Assembly (NCBI GenBank): GCA_949297285.1
Contig: CASFRL010000102.1
Coordinates: 1-41,158, forward strand
Reading direction: 5' to 3'
Source: an uncultured Bacteroidales bacterium
GTDB taxonomy: Bacteria > Bacteroidota > Bacteroidia > Bacteroidales > Coprobacteraceae
Length of the DNA stretch: 41,158 nt
In this document: positions 23,700 through 32,317 of the stretch, one piece after another
Layout of the letters: every line of letters begins with the position of its first letter
How positions within the stretch are numbered: the stretch's first letter is position 1
Made by a program: the position numbers and the translations under genes
Notes under the pieces: model-generated
The model's input: only the letters and a program-made list of their open reading frames with translations
Database searches by the model: none
Told to the model about the DNA's origin: nothing

Positions 23700-25361
23700 T
23701 CAGATAAAAAACATCAGTATGACTTGCGCAATAATTACACGCACGAACATACATAACGGATAGACCGTAGCATACGAAACCGCCGGATTGTCACCCGGGA
23801 TTGTGTCGTTGGCATAATTCAGAGCCATCGGGTTTGCCATACTTCCGCATACCATTCCGGATACCGATCCGAAGTCGATCTTGATAATTCGCAATGCGAT
23901 TATGGCGACAATTATTATCGGAACGAACGTAATGGCAAATCCGAGCAATATCCAGATGAGGCCTTCGGGGCGTATTACCGTTTCGAAAAAATGCTGTCCG
24001 GCATCCAATCCCAAACAAGCCAAATACATCGATAGCCCTAAGGCCCTTAGCATGAGATTGGCGCTGCGGGTAGTGTAGGTAATCATGTGAAAGCGCGGTC
24101 CGAAACTTCCGATAAGAATTCCCACGATGATAGGCCCTCCGGCTATTCCCAATTTTACCGGGCTGCTTATGCCGGGAATCGAAAACGGTATGGTACCGAG
24201 AGCCAATCCCAGTATGATCCCGATAAAGACAGAGATCAAATTGGGCTCGTTCAGGCTTTTTACGGCATTTCCCAAAACCTTTTCTACATTTTGTATGGCT
24301 GCGGCTTCTCCGATTACGGTCAATCGGTCTCCCATTTGCAATACGAGATCGGGTGTTGCCAGCAACTGCACGCCCGACCGATATACACGACTGATATTTA
24401 TTCCATAATGGTTGCGCAAACGTAAAGAACTGAGCCGTTTACCATTGATTTCGGGACGGGTCACAACAATCCTTTGAGAAATCAACTGGCTGTCGATGGC
24501 ATTCCAGTCGATATCTTCCTTGTTCCAATCTTTGTCTTTATGTTCGCCGAAAAGAACCGTGAGCGCATCGATGTCTTCTTCAGAAGTGATGACCAGCAGG
24601 CGATCTTTTGCCTCCAGTTTTTTTTCAGATGTCGGGATGCTGACTTTCCCCTCTCGCCAAAGGCGGGAAATGACAAACTTCTTTGGGCTGAGTGCTGCAG
24701 CTTCTCGTATGCTCTTTCCTATAATTCCCGGATTGTTGACTTGGAACTCGGCAATATATACCGGTTTCTTTTTTTCTTTTTCCTGTTCAGGAATATCAGA
24801 TGGCCGGATAAATATCCGTCGTATGGCGAATATGGCAAGAATTACCCCCAAGACCCCCAACGGGTAAGTTACGGCACAACTTAAAGCCGGAGAACTGGAC
24901 GGTAGCCCCATCTGTTTCAGCGTTTGTTGTGCTGCACCCAAAGCCGGAGTATTGGTTGTTGCCCCGCATAGAATACCAACCATGTCGGGTAACGAAATGC
25001 CGCACGTTAGATGAAAGATCAATGTCATGATCGTCCCAAGCAATACGATTGTGAGAGCAAGGGCATTGAGGGTGATGCCTCCTTTGCGTAAAAGTCCGAA
25101 AAACCCCGGACCTACTTGCAATCCCAACGCATATACAAAGACGATGAGTCCGAAACTTTCGGCGTAGTTAAGCATTTGCGGATCGATCGTAATGCCGATG
25201 TGTCCTGCCATGATTCCGATAAAAAAAACGAAAGTGACACCCAACGAGATTCCGGCAATGCGGACTTTCCCCAGCGCCAGTCCTATGGCAGAGATAAACG
25301 AGATGACAACGACGGCCTGCATCGCCGAGTGATCTGAAAATAGACTGTATAACCAATTCAT
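23700..25361 (-). CDS. AspT/YidE-type transporter with two RCK_C domains
   Basis: This inner-membrane transporter of 553 residues belongs to the aspartate-alanine exchanger (AAE) family. Two homologous membrane halves (about 10-190 and 375-553) carry the family's glycine-rich motifs: FGLIVFVYALGLQVGPGFF with GILCGATTNTPALGAA in the first half, and MVCGSMANPMALNYA in the second. Between them lie two cytosolic TrkA-C-like (RCK_C) domains (about 205-290 and 295-370), with PVYIAEFQVNNPGIIGKSIREA and RIVVTRPEINGKRL; these usually bind ligands and regulate transport. The substrate is not predictable; family members exchange amino acids or dicarboxylates. It appears as its own unit, with a TATCTTTG promoter element 27 bases upstream. 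Confidence 0.88.
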   Translation of the reverse strand: MNWLYSLFSDHSAMQAVVVISFISAIGLALGKVRIAGISLGVTFVFFIGIMAGHIGITIDPQMLNYAESFGLIVFVYALGLQVGPGFFGLLRKGGITLNALALTIVLLGTIMTLIFHLTCGISLPDMVGILCGATTNTPALGAAQQTLKQMGLPSSSPALSCAVTYPLGVLGVILAIFAIRRIFIRPSDIPEQEKEKKKPVYIAEFQVNNPGIIGKSIREAAALSPKKFVISRLWREGKVSIPTSEKKLEAKDRLLVITSEEDIDALTVLFGEHKDKDWNKEDIDWNAIDSQLISQRIVVTRPEINGKRLSSLRLRNHYGINISRVYRSGVQLLATPDLVLQMGDRLTVIGEAAAIQNVEKVLGNAVKSLNEPNLISVFIGIILGLALGTIPFSIPGISSPVKLGIAGGPIIVGILIGSFGPRFHMITYTTRSANLMLRALGLSMYLACLGLDAGQHFFETVIRPEGLIWILLGFAITFVPIIIVAIIALRIIKIDFGSVSGMVCGSMANPMALNYANDTIPGDNPAVSYATVYPLCMFVRVIIAQVILMFFI

Positions 25362-25388
25362 CTTTCTTTGGGTTTAGGCAAAGTCCCG

Positions 25389-25396
25389 CAAAGATA
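25389..25396 (-). promoter_or_regulatory. Bacteroidota -7 element for AspT-type gene
   Basis: On the minus strand this reads TATCTTTG, a perfect TAnnTTTG match, about 27 bases before the ATG at 25361. A good -33 TTTG was not seen at 19-21 bases. Confidence 0.55.
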
Positions 25397-25414
25397 AGAA
25401 CAAAATTGCTCCTT

Positions 25415-26047
25415 TTATAAAGAAATATCGGTTAAAAAAGGAGATATTTTTTCTCGTAGATTTTCATCCGGAGTGACTCGGCATACCTGAAATCCGGCTT
25501 TCCGGGCACCCTCGATGTTCTCTTCCTTGTCGTCTATAAATAATGATTCGGCAGGGTTAGCCTTTGCGTCGTCGATGACTTTGCGGTAGAATTCCATATC
25601 GGGTTTTGAGGCCCCTAATTCATAAGAGAGATACAATTTGTCGAAGTAGTCGTCGATGTTTGATCCTCCCTCTCTGAATAGATGTTGCCTCGTATATTCA
25701 ATATGTGTTATATTCGTATTGCTGACCATGTAAACAGGAAAGTGTTGTCTCAATGTGCGCAATAATTCCAGTTTGTAAGCCGGTATCGTTTGTATGACGA
25801 TATTCCAAGACCTTCGAATTTCTTCATCGGAAGCCTCGAAATTTCCGAAATCCCGTAATTGGTCAAAAAAAACTTTTTCAGCGGTTTTCCCATTCTCGAA
25901 ATCTCTCAGAATTTTTTTGAAGTGTCCCGAATTGAAAATTCCGTCCGTCGTGATTCCTAACTTTTGAAAGGATTGAACGGCTCCGTCAAAATCCAGATCG
26001 ACTAAAACTCCGCCAAAATCGAAAAAAAACTGTTTTATAGGAGTCAT
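25415..26047 (-). CDS. HAD-family phosphatase, YihX-like
   Basis: This cytosolic haloacid-dehalogenase superfamily hydrolase has 210 residues. Motif I is FFDFGGVLVDLD with the nucleophile Asp10; the usual second Asp (D+2) is Gly12, as in the FDLGNV/FDFGGV subgroup that includes E. coli YihX, a glucose-1-phosphate phosphatase. Motif II is VSNTN (about 109-113), motif III is the Lys of GASKPDMEFY (about 148) and motif IV is SLFIDDKEENIEGA (about 168-181). A helical cap is inserted after motif I (about 18-95), so it is a C1-cap enzyme. It follows the nucleoside kinase by six bases, implying one transcript and perhaps a sugar-phosphate or nucleotide substrate. A paralogue of similar length lies at 34630-35241. 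Confidence 0.87.
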   Translation of the reverse strand: MTPIKQFFFDFGGVLVDLDFDGAVQSFQKLGITTDGIFNSGHFKKILRDFENGKTAEKVFFDQLRDFGNFEASDEEIRRSWNIVIQTIPAYKLELLRTLRQHFPVYMVSNTNITHIEYTRQHLFREGGSNIDDYFDKLYLSYELGASKPDMEFYRKVIDDAKANPAESLFIDDKEENIEGARKAGFQVCRVTPDENLREKISPFLTDISL

Positions 26048-26053
26048 GATATA

Positions 26054-27727
26054 TTAATATTTAAAACTGCTGCCACCTAAAAATTCACGTAAAAGAGAGG
26101 TCGGCGGAATTTCGTGCTCGTTGAGGGGCAAAAAGAAATCCATAAATTTCAGTAACCGGTTGGCTTCTCCGTATTCGGGACAATCTCTGGGTACGGCATT
26201 GAGAATCGGCATTGCCCGGCGTTTTAATACAGCCAGCTCAAACAATAAAGATGAATTGAACATGGCATCGGCATTTTCTTGATAAGGGAAAATCCATTTT
26301 TCCTCGCCTCTCCGCACACTCGGCCAACGGGCAATCGTACTTTGTGCCGTGTTTCCCCGATATTTGGCATCTCTGATGATGCGGCGCAATAATCGGTTGT
26401 CTGTCGTCGGAATCCAGTTGTGGTCGTCTATCGATATGGAGGTTAATGCAGAAACGTAGATCTTGAATTTTAGTCTCTCCTCAATTTGGGGGGTTAAATC
26501 CGGGTTTAGGGCATGAATACCTTCCAATATGAGAACTTCCGAATCATTCAGGCGCAGTTTGTTCCCTCGGTAAGTCTTTTTACCGGCTTCAAAATTGTAA
26601 GTGGGCAAATCAATCTCTTCCCCTTTTAAGAGCCGGTTGATGTCGCTGTTGAAAAGTTTCAGGTCCAGTGCATATAAAGACTCGTAATCATATTCTCCGT
26701 TTTCATCGACAGGAGTCTCTTCCCGTTCAACGAAATAGTTGTCGAGAGATATCGTTACCGGTCGTATCAAGTTTGTCATCAACTGGATTGCCAACCGTTT
26801 TGAAAACGTTGTTTTTCCCGATGATGAAGGGCCGGAGATTAAAATAACCCGTGCATCGGAATTGTTTCGGTTGCGTTGGGTGATTTCATCGGCGATGTTG
26901 CTGATCTTTTTTTCGTGCAAGGCTTCCGAGACCTTGATCAAGTCCGTAGCTTGGCGTTTTTCTATGGAAAGATTCAAATCACCGATATTATTTAATCCGA
27001 TAATTGAGTTGAAGTGGATATATTCCTTGAATGCCGCCAGCATCTTATCTTGTTTTACTACATTCCCCAATACCGAAGGGTCTTTAGTAGAAGGCGGAAC
27101 CAGCAGTAAACCTCCGTCATATTTGATTAAATCGAATAAATTCAAGTATCCGGTCGACGGTACGAGGCAGCTGTAATAATAATCGATCAAGTTATCGAGC
27201 CTGTAAAAAGTCGTGTATAAAGATTTTGAGGTCTCCAATAAATCGACTTTGTCCAAAAGATTCTGCTCTTTAAACAGCTTTATGGCGTCAGAAGTCTTGC
27301 ATTCGATCCGTTGGAAAGGCAAGTCATCCGTTATGATTTTTTGCATTCGGGCCTTTATTCGTCCGATGGTCTCTTGAGAAATCTCTTGACGGTTGTTGAT
27401 CCGGCAAAAGTACCCTTTTGAGATCGAATGTTCGATTCTCAATCTTGCTCCCGGCATTACATCTTCCAGTGCCTTATAAAAGACAAAACAGAGAGAGCGC
27501 ACGTAAGTCCGCATACCGGATGGATGAGATGCGTCGATAAACTCAATGTCTTTGGGATGAAATACCCGGTAATCGAGATCTTCGGTTTTGTTGTTGACCC
27601 GTGCACAGAGCACACGATATGGGAGCTTCGTTCCAGACTGGTTATATATTTGAAGTAAAGAAGAGCCTTCTTCTACTTCGATAGAGCAGGCTGTGTTTTT
27701 ACAATAAACCAACACTTTGTTACTCAT
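26054..27727 (-). CDS. Nucleoside kinase (uridine kinase-like) with TGS/ThrRS-like N-terminus
   Basis: This protein has 557 residues. The N-terminal part is not kinase: residues about 1-70 resemble a TGS/ubiquitin-like domain (CSIEVEEGSSLLQIYNQSG), and about 75-185 resemble the threonyl-tRNA synthetase second additional domain (LRIEHSISKGYFCRI). The kinase domain starts at the P-loop ISGPSSSGKTTFSKRLA (about 295-311) and continues with SLDNYFVEREETPVDENG and ILEGIHALNP, matching the phosphoribulokinase/uridine kinase family. Such fusions are common in Bacteroidota and some Firmicutes and Thermotogae, where members phosphorylate nucleosides; the exact nucleoside is unknown. The synthetase-like part might sense or bind RNA, but that is inference. 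It is followed six bases later by the HAD phosphatase gene and is divergent from the Na/Pi transporter gene. Confidence 0.88.
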   Translation of the reverse strand: MSNKVLVYCKNTACSIEVEEGSSLLQIYNQSGTKLPYRVLCARVNNKTEDLDYRVFHPKDIEFIDASHPSGMRTYVRSLCFVFYKALEDVMPGARLRIEHSISKGYFCRINNRQEISQETIGRIKARMQKIITDDLPFQRIECKTSDAIKLFKEQNLLDKVDLLETSKSLYTTFYRLDNLIDYYYSCLVPSTGYLNLFDLIKYDGGLLLVPPSTKDPSVLGNVVKQDKMLAAFKEYIHFNSIIGLNNIGDLNLSIEKRQATDLIKVSEALHEKKISNIADEITQRNRNNSDARVILISGPSSSGKTTFSKRLAIQLMTNLIRPVTISLDNYFVEREETPVDENGEYDYESLYALDLKLFNSDINRLLKGEEIDLPTYNFEAGKKTYRGNKLRLNDSEVLILEGIHALNPDLTPQIEERLKFKIYVSALTSISIDDHNWIPTTDNRLLRRIIRDAKYRGNTAQSTIARWPSVRRGEEKWIFPYQENADAMFNSSLLFELAVLKRRAMPILNAVPRDCPEYGEANRLLKFMDFFLPLNEHEIPPTSLLREFLGGSSFKY

Positions 27728-27834
27728 GATGTCGTTGTTATAATAAATTTGTTTTGTAACAGAGAAAGATTGAATAATGTTTTACTTCGAGAAAATTCAA
27801 TGGCCAACTCTGCCGTAAATTATCTTATTTTTCG

Positions 27835-27842
27835 TATTTTTG
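27835..27842 (+). promoter_or_regulatory. Candidate -7 element for Na/Pi transporter
   Basis: TATTTTTG fits TAnnTTTG, about 85 bases before the ATG at 27928. The -33 region has only a weak TCTG (27809-27812). Confidence 0.4.
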
Positions 27843-27927
27843 CTTCCGATATTGCGATTAGCATATTACCCGCTAAATATAATAAATCCTTACGGATTGA
27901 ACAAAATATCAATAAAAGTAAATAGAG

Positions 27928-29739
27928 ATGGAGTACACATTTTTTGACTTTTTGACGCTTGTCGGTTCATTGGGCTTATTCTTATATGGGATGAAAGTCA
28001 TGAGCGAAGGGCTGCAAAAAGTAGCCGGAGACCGGTTGAGAGGGATTCTTACGGCAATGACGACCAATCGGGTGACCGGCGTACTTACCGGTGTATTGAT
28101 AACGGCTCTTATACAATCGTCTTCGGCAACAACGGTAATGGTTGTCAGTTTTGTGAATGCCGGACTACTTTCGTTGACACAATCGGTATCGGTGATTATG
28201 GGAGCCAATGTGGGTACTACCGTGACGGCATGGATAATCTCTATTTTCGGGTTTAAAGTCAATATCAGTCTGTTCGCCATTCCGTTGATCGGGTTGTCGA
28301 TACCTTTTATCTTTTCGGGGAATAGTCGCAGAAGGTCATGGGGTGAGTTTATCATCGGTTTTGCCTTCTTGTTCATGGGGCTCGAGTTCTTGAAAAATTC
28401 GGTCCCGGATATTCAAAATAATCCAGAAATACTTTCGTTCCTTACCGAGTACACCAATATGGGGTATTTATCGGTATTGCTCTTTCTCTTGATCGGAACG
28501 ATTGTTACCATTGTCGTTCAATCGTCCAGTGCGACGATGGCGATAACCTTGATCATGTGCAGCAAAGGGTGGATCTCTTTCGATATTGCTGCCGCGATGG
28601 TTTTGGGCGAAAATATAGGGACGACCATAACTGCCAATCTTGCAGCGTTATCGGCCAATGTCTCTGCAAAACGAGCCGCTTTTGCCCATTTTATGTTTAA
28701 TATCTTCGGCGTGTGTTGGATGCTTTTACTCTTCTTCCCGTTCACACATTTCATAGGTTATTTGGTAAAAGAGTTTACCGGCGGATCTCCTACCGATCTG
28801 ATGACATTCATACAGCAGCATAGCCCTGCTGTCATCAATCGTATTTCGGCCGATAGCGCAGCCGGATTGTCCTCCGAAGAATTGGCGCTGCGGGCACAAT
28901 ACCAGGGAATGCAGGTTACGGTATCCTATGCCCTCTCTCTCTTCCATACCGTATTCAATATCCTCAATGTCTTGATAATGATCTGGTTTGTCAATCTGTA
29001 TGTGAAGATCGTTACTCGGGTTATCAAGCTGAAACACAGTGACGATGAGGAGTTCCAACTCAAATTTATCTCCGGAGGTATGCTTTCGACTTCAGAGTTG
29101 TCTTTGTTGCAGGCAAAAAAAGAGATCGCTTTATACGGACAACGGACACAGCGGATGTTTGGAATGGTTAAAGATTTGGTTCATGAGAAGGAGGGTAGCG
29201 AGACCTTCTCGAAAATATATAGTCGGATCGAAAAGTATGAGAAAATCAGTGACCGAATGGAGTTGGAAATTGCCGCTTATCTGAATCAGGTAGCCGACGG
29301 TCGGTTGAGTTACGACGGAAAACTGCAAGTGAGTTCGATGCTGACGATGACTACCGAAATAGAAAGTATCGGAGACAGTTGTTTCCATTTGGCACGAACC
29401 GTGATTCGGAAACAGGAGGCTAAAGTCGAATTTAATGAGGGAATCGAGAAAGATATTGATTTGATGTTCAAATTAGTCTCTGAAGCAATTGATAATATGA
29501 ACATTATTCTTGAGAAAAATGACATAGTGGAATCTGATTTGAATAAGTCATATAATAAAGAGATGGAAATCAATAATTTCCGGAATCAACTTCGAATGGA
29601 AAATATTGAAAATATCAACTCTAAAAAATATGAATATCAATCGGGTATTTATTTTATGGACATTATCTCGGAATGCGAGAAGTTGGGTGATTATATCGTC
29701 AATGTTATTGAAGCGGTGAAAGAGAGACGACAGAATTGA
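27928..29739 (+). CDS. Na/Pi cotransporter family protein with PhoU-like tail
   Basis: This inner-membrane sodium-phosphate symporter-like protein has 603 residues. The transport domain (about 1-370) carries the two inverted-repeat signatures QSSSATT (about 63-69) and QSSSATM (about 199-205), together with GANVGTTVTAW and GENIGTTITAN; these form the substrate and sodium sites in NptA-type proteins. About eight hydrophobic segments are visible. The C-terminal 220 residues or so form a PhoU-like cytosolic helical domain (MFGMVKDLVHEKEG... ECEKLGDYIVNVIEAV), which may sense phosphate. The long form with a PhoU tail is common in bacteria. The start ATG follows an A-rich leader. It is a single-gene unit ended by a 17-bp terminator shared with the sirtuin gene. 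Confidence 0.92.
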   Translation: MEYTFFDFLTLVGSLGLFLYGMKVMSEGLQKVAGDRLRGILTAMTTNRVTGVLTGVLITALIQSSSATTVMVVSFVNAGLLSLTQSVSVIMGANVGTTVTAWIISIFGFKVNISLFAIPLIGLSIPFIFSGNSRRRSWGEFIIGFAFLFMGLEFLKNSVPDIQNNPEILSFLTEYTNMGYLSVLLFLLIGTIVTIVVQSSSATMAITLIMCSKGWISFDIAAAMVLGENIGTTITANLAALSANVSAKRAAFAHFMFNIFGVCWMLLLFFPFTHFIGYLVKEFTGGSPTDLMTFIQQHSPAVINRISADSAAGLSSEELALRAQYQGMQVTVSYALSLFHTVFNILNVLIMIWFVNLYVKIVTRVIKLKHSDDEEFQLKFISGGMLSTSELSLLQAKKEIALYGQRTQRMFGMVKDLVHEKEGSETFSKIYSRIEKYEKISDRMELEIAAYLNQVADGRLSYDGKLQVSSMLTMTTEIESIGDSCFHLARTVIRKQEAKVEFNEGIEKDIDLMFKLVSEAIDNMNIILEKNDIVESDLNKSYNKEMEINNFRNQLRMENIENINSKKYEYQSGIYFMDIISECEKLGDYIVNVIEAVKERRQN

Positions 29740-29776
29740 TCGGTTTTGTCTTTTGCCTTACTTTATATAATAGTAT

Positions 29777-29816
29777 AAACAAACGGCCGAAAATTTTCAT
29801 TTTCGGCCGTTTGTTT
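29777..29816. terminator. Bidirectional terminator, Na/Pi / sirtuin
   Basis: AAACAAACGGCCGAAAA and TTTTCGGCCGTTTGTTT pair perfectly over 17 bases with a six-base loop. The last base is also the final base of the sirtuin stop codon, so both convergent genes end on it. Confidence 0.9.
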
Positions 29817-30511
29817 TATGATTCGTGTTTTAAAATGTCAGCTAACTCTTTTACCCCTTCGGAAGCCCCTTTCCGGATAAATCGGGTAGTACGTCCCGAA
29901 GGATCATGCACCTCATTGGGATCGATCAGATATACCGGAGTACCGGGTTTGACATAATTCAACAATCCGGCCGCCGGATATACGTTCAATGATGTCCCGA
30001 TAACGACAAAAATATCGGCTTCAGATACCCATTCTATGGCCGGTTCTATCATGGGAACAGCCTCTCCAAACCAAACGATGTGTGGACGGAGCTGCCCTCC
30101 GTCTTCGGCTTTGTCGCCGAGATGAATTTCGCAATGTTCAGGGGTAAGCGTATAAATAAGACGCTCATTCCGTACCGAACGCACTTTCATTAATTCTCCG
30201 TGCAAATGGAGGACATGTGTGCTCCCGGCACGTTCGTGCAGATTGTCTACATTTTGCGTAATAATGCGAATGTCGTAGTCCGACTCTAACTCAGCCAGTT
30301 TCTTATGTCCGGCATTCGGCTCCGATTCGATCAGTTTCTTACGTAAATTGTTGTAAAAATCGAGTACCAGTTCAGGATTACGATACCAACCCTCAGGTGT
30401 TGCGACATCTTCTACTTTGTGGTTTTCCCAAAGACCGTTTTCGCTGCGGAATGTCGATAATCCGCTTTCTACACTCATTCCGGCACCGGTTAATACTACT
30501 AATTTTTTCAT
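29816..30511 (-). CDS. SIR2-family NAD-dependent deacylase without zinc cysteines
   Basis: Sirtuins remove acyl groups from lysine using NAD. The 231-residue product shows the NAD-binding motif TGAGMSVESGLSTFR (8-22), TQNVDNLHERAG (85-96), the catalytic His in HLHGE (His104) and later GTSLNVYPAAGLL and LIDPNEV. It resembles CobB, for example in GLWENHKVEDVATPEG. Two departures stand out. The zinc-binding module normally holds two CxxC pairs; here the segment 106-140 has a single cysteine (Cys127). The Tyr-x-x-Arg pair that lets CobB and SIRT5 accept succinyl or malonyl groups reads Tyr53-N-N-Leu56, with Arg at 57. I therefore expect deacylase activity but an uncertain acyl preference. It is monocistronic, convergent with the Na/Pi gene and divergent from the FKBP array. 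Confidence 0.88.
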   Translation of the reverse strand: MKKLVVLTGAGMSVESGLSTFRSENGLWENHKVEDVATPEGWYRNPELVLDFYNNLRKKLIESEPNAGHKKLAELESDYDIRIITQNVDNLHERAGSTHVLHLHGELMKVRSVRNERLIYTLTPEHCEIHLGDKAEDGGQLRPHIVWFGEAVPMIEPAIEWVSEADIFVVIGTSLNVYPAAGLLNYVKPGTPVYLIDPNEVHDPSGRTTRFIRKGASEGVKELADILKHES

Positions 30512-30681
30512 TTTATTTCTCCTTTCTCCGGTATGATAACGTTTATTTCCTTAAAATAACAACTCAACAAAAGAGCCCAAGCAAATGTTATACATTTACT
30601 TTTAAACGGTTATCTTGCTGGTTAGTTGCAAATTTATGTTTTTTTTTAATAGAAAATAAAAGAACTATACAATAAAAACTC

Positions 30682-30689
30682 TATCTTCG
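30682..30689 (+). promoter_or_regulatory. Candidate -7 element for FKBP array
   Basis: TATCTTCG resembles TAnnTTTG with one change and is identical to the element proposed for rpoN. It lies about 70 bases before the first FKBP ATG. A -33 TTTG is not evident. Confidence 0.35.
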
Positions 30690-30757
30690 CCCGGTAATTG
30701 AAAAATCCGGATAAAGATGCGGGATAGGAAGAAATCTCGTTGAAATAATGACTATAT

Positions 30758-31342
30758 ATGGATAAATTAAGCTATGCACTGGGCCTGAGTATGGGTAATA
30801 ATTTTAAAAGCTCAGGAATCCAGACTCTTTCAGTTACGGATTTTGCCAATGGAGTAAAAGCTGTATATGAAGGTGAAAAACCCGAAATGACTTATAGTGA
30901 AGCAAAACAGGTAATTAATGATTTCTTTATGCAAATGCAGCGGGAAATCAATGATCGTAACCGTGCCGAAGGAGAAGCTTTCTTGGCTGAAAACAAAAAG
31001 AAACCCGGTGTGGTTGCATTGCCGAGCGGGTTGCAGTATGAAGTATTGACCGAAGGCAAAGGGAAAAAACCGGCGTCTACCGATCGCGTGCAGTGTCATT
31101 ATCACGGAACGTTGATAAATGGAGAGGTTTTCGATAGTTCGGTCGATCGGGGCGAGCCGGCAATATTCGGCGTAAATCAGGTGATCCCCGGCTGGGTAGA
31201 GGCATTACAGTTGATGCCCGAAGGCTCTAAATGGCGATTGTTTATCCCTTCGAATCTCGCTTATGGAGAAAATGGCGCTGGCGGAAAAATCGGTCCTAAC
31301 GCTACATTGATATTTGATGTTGAACTAATAAAAGTATTATAA
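30758..31342 (+). CDS. FKBP-type peptidyl-prolyl isomerase, no signal peptide
   Basis: This FklB-like prolyl isomerase has 194 residues. The helical dimerisation domain (FKBP_N) occupies about 1-85 and opens with LSYALGLSMGNNF. The catalytic FKBP domain (about 88-194) has LPSGLQYEVLTEGKG, VQCHYHGTLINGEVFDSS, VIPGWVEALQLMPEGSKWRLFIP and LAYGENGAGG, with the expected aromatic pocket residues. There is no signal peptide, so a cytosolic location is likely. It is the first of three consecutive paralogues on the plus strand, 14 bases before the lipoprotein copy. Confidence 0.92.
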   Translation: MDKLSYALGLSMGNNFKSSGIQTLSVTDFANGVKAVYEGEKPEMTYSEAKQVINDFFMQMQREINDRNRAEGEAFLAENKKKPGVVALPSGLQYEVLTEGKGKKPASTDRVQCHYHGTLINGEVFDSSVDRGEPAIFGVNQVIPGWVEALQLMPEGSKWRLFIPSNLAYGENGAGGKIGPNATLIFDVELIKVL

Positions 31343-31356
31343 TAATTACAAACACG

Positions 31357-32217
31357 ATGAAAAAAACAATTTTATGTTCGGTCTTGGCTGCAGGTTTAGT
31401 GGCTATGGGACTTACTTCTTGTGATAAAAAAAGTGGAGCTGCCTTGGCAAACGGTGTAGATAGCATCAGCTATGCTTTTGGTGTATTGAATGGTTCTGAC
31501 TTGTCTATGGGATTGAAACAATATCCGAAACAAATCGATATGGATCAATTTATCAGAGGTATGCAATCGGTAATGAATTCGGATAGCGCAAAATTCTCAT
31601 ATGAATTTGGTGCTGCTATCGGTTTGAATATGAAACAACGTATCGAACAAATGGAAACTCAGCAAGGTATCGAAATGAATTCGAAAGAGATCATGGCTGC
31701 CTTGATTACCGTATTGAAAGAAGATTCTATCTTGATACCGAGAGATAAAGCCGAAGAGGTATTCTTTAACGGAATGCAGGCTGCTCAAGAGAAAAAACAA
31801 AAAGAAGAAGCCGAAAGATTGGCAAATACCCCTGAAGCAAAAAAGAACAAAGCCGATGGCGATGCTTTCTTGGCAAAGAAAGCCGGCGAAGCTGGTGTTC
31901 AGAAAACCGCTTCTGGTTTGTTGTATAAGGTAATCAAAGAAGGTAAAGGTGAAAAACCGGTTGAAAACGATAAAGTAATGGTAACATACAAGGGAACTTT
32001 AATCGATGGTACTCAATTCGATGCAAACGAAAAAGTTCCGATGTCCGTAGGTCAATTAGTTCCGGGATTCAATGAAGCACTGATGTTGATGACTCCGGGT
32101 TCAAAATATGAAGTATATATTCCGGCAGAATTGGGATACGGAACAACTCCTAATCCTCGTATTCCGGTTAATTCGACTTTGATTTTTGAAATTGAGTTGT
32201 TGAGTATCGATAAATAA
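31357..32217 (+). CDS. FKBP-type peptidyl-prolyl isomerase, lipoprotein
   Basis: This second FKBP has 286 residues. A lipoprotein signal ends LTSC with Cys at residue 22, followed by DKKSG without the acidic surface-export signal, so it is probably tethered facing the periplasm. FKBP_N covers about 33-165 (VDSISYAFGVLNGSD...), with a Lys/Glu-rich helix (about 145-175), and the catalytic domain covers about 180-286 (TASGLLYKVIKEGKGEKP, VMVTYKGTLIDGTQFD, LVPGFNEALMLMTPGSKYEVYIP). It likely catalyses prolyl isomerisation on exported proteins. The gene ends just before a strong terminator, so the first two FKBP genes probably form one transcript. Confidence 0.92.
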   Translation: MKKTILCSVLAAGLVAMGLTSCDKKSGAALANGVDSISYAFGVLNGSDLSMGLKQYPKQIDMDQFIRGMQSVMNSDSAKFSYEFGAAIGLNMKQRIEQMETQQGIEMNSKEIMAALITVLKEDSILIPRDKAEEVFFNGMQAAQEKKQKEEAERLANTPEAKKNKADGDAFLAKKAGEAGVQKTASGLLYKVIKEGKGEKPVENDKVMVTYKGTLIDGTQFDANEKVPMSVGQLVPGFNEALMLMTPGSKYEVYIPAELGYGTTPNPRIPVNSTLIFEIELLSIDK

Positions 32218-32234
32218 TTTTTTTTAACATAAGG

Positions 32235-32278
32235 AAAAGAGGACTGGACTTCGATGTCCGGTTCTCTTTTTTCTTTTT
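32235..32278 (+). terminator. Terminator after second FKBP gene
   Basis: The arms at 32235-32249 and 32256-32270 pair over 15 bases (two wobbles) around TTCGAT, followed by a T-rich tract (TTTTTTCTTTTTT). It separates the third FKBP from the first two, although a promoter for the third is not obvious. Confidence 0.8.
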
Positions 32279-32317
32279 TAAGAAAGAGAAATAAGAAAAA
32301 GGATAATATACATTGCT

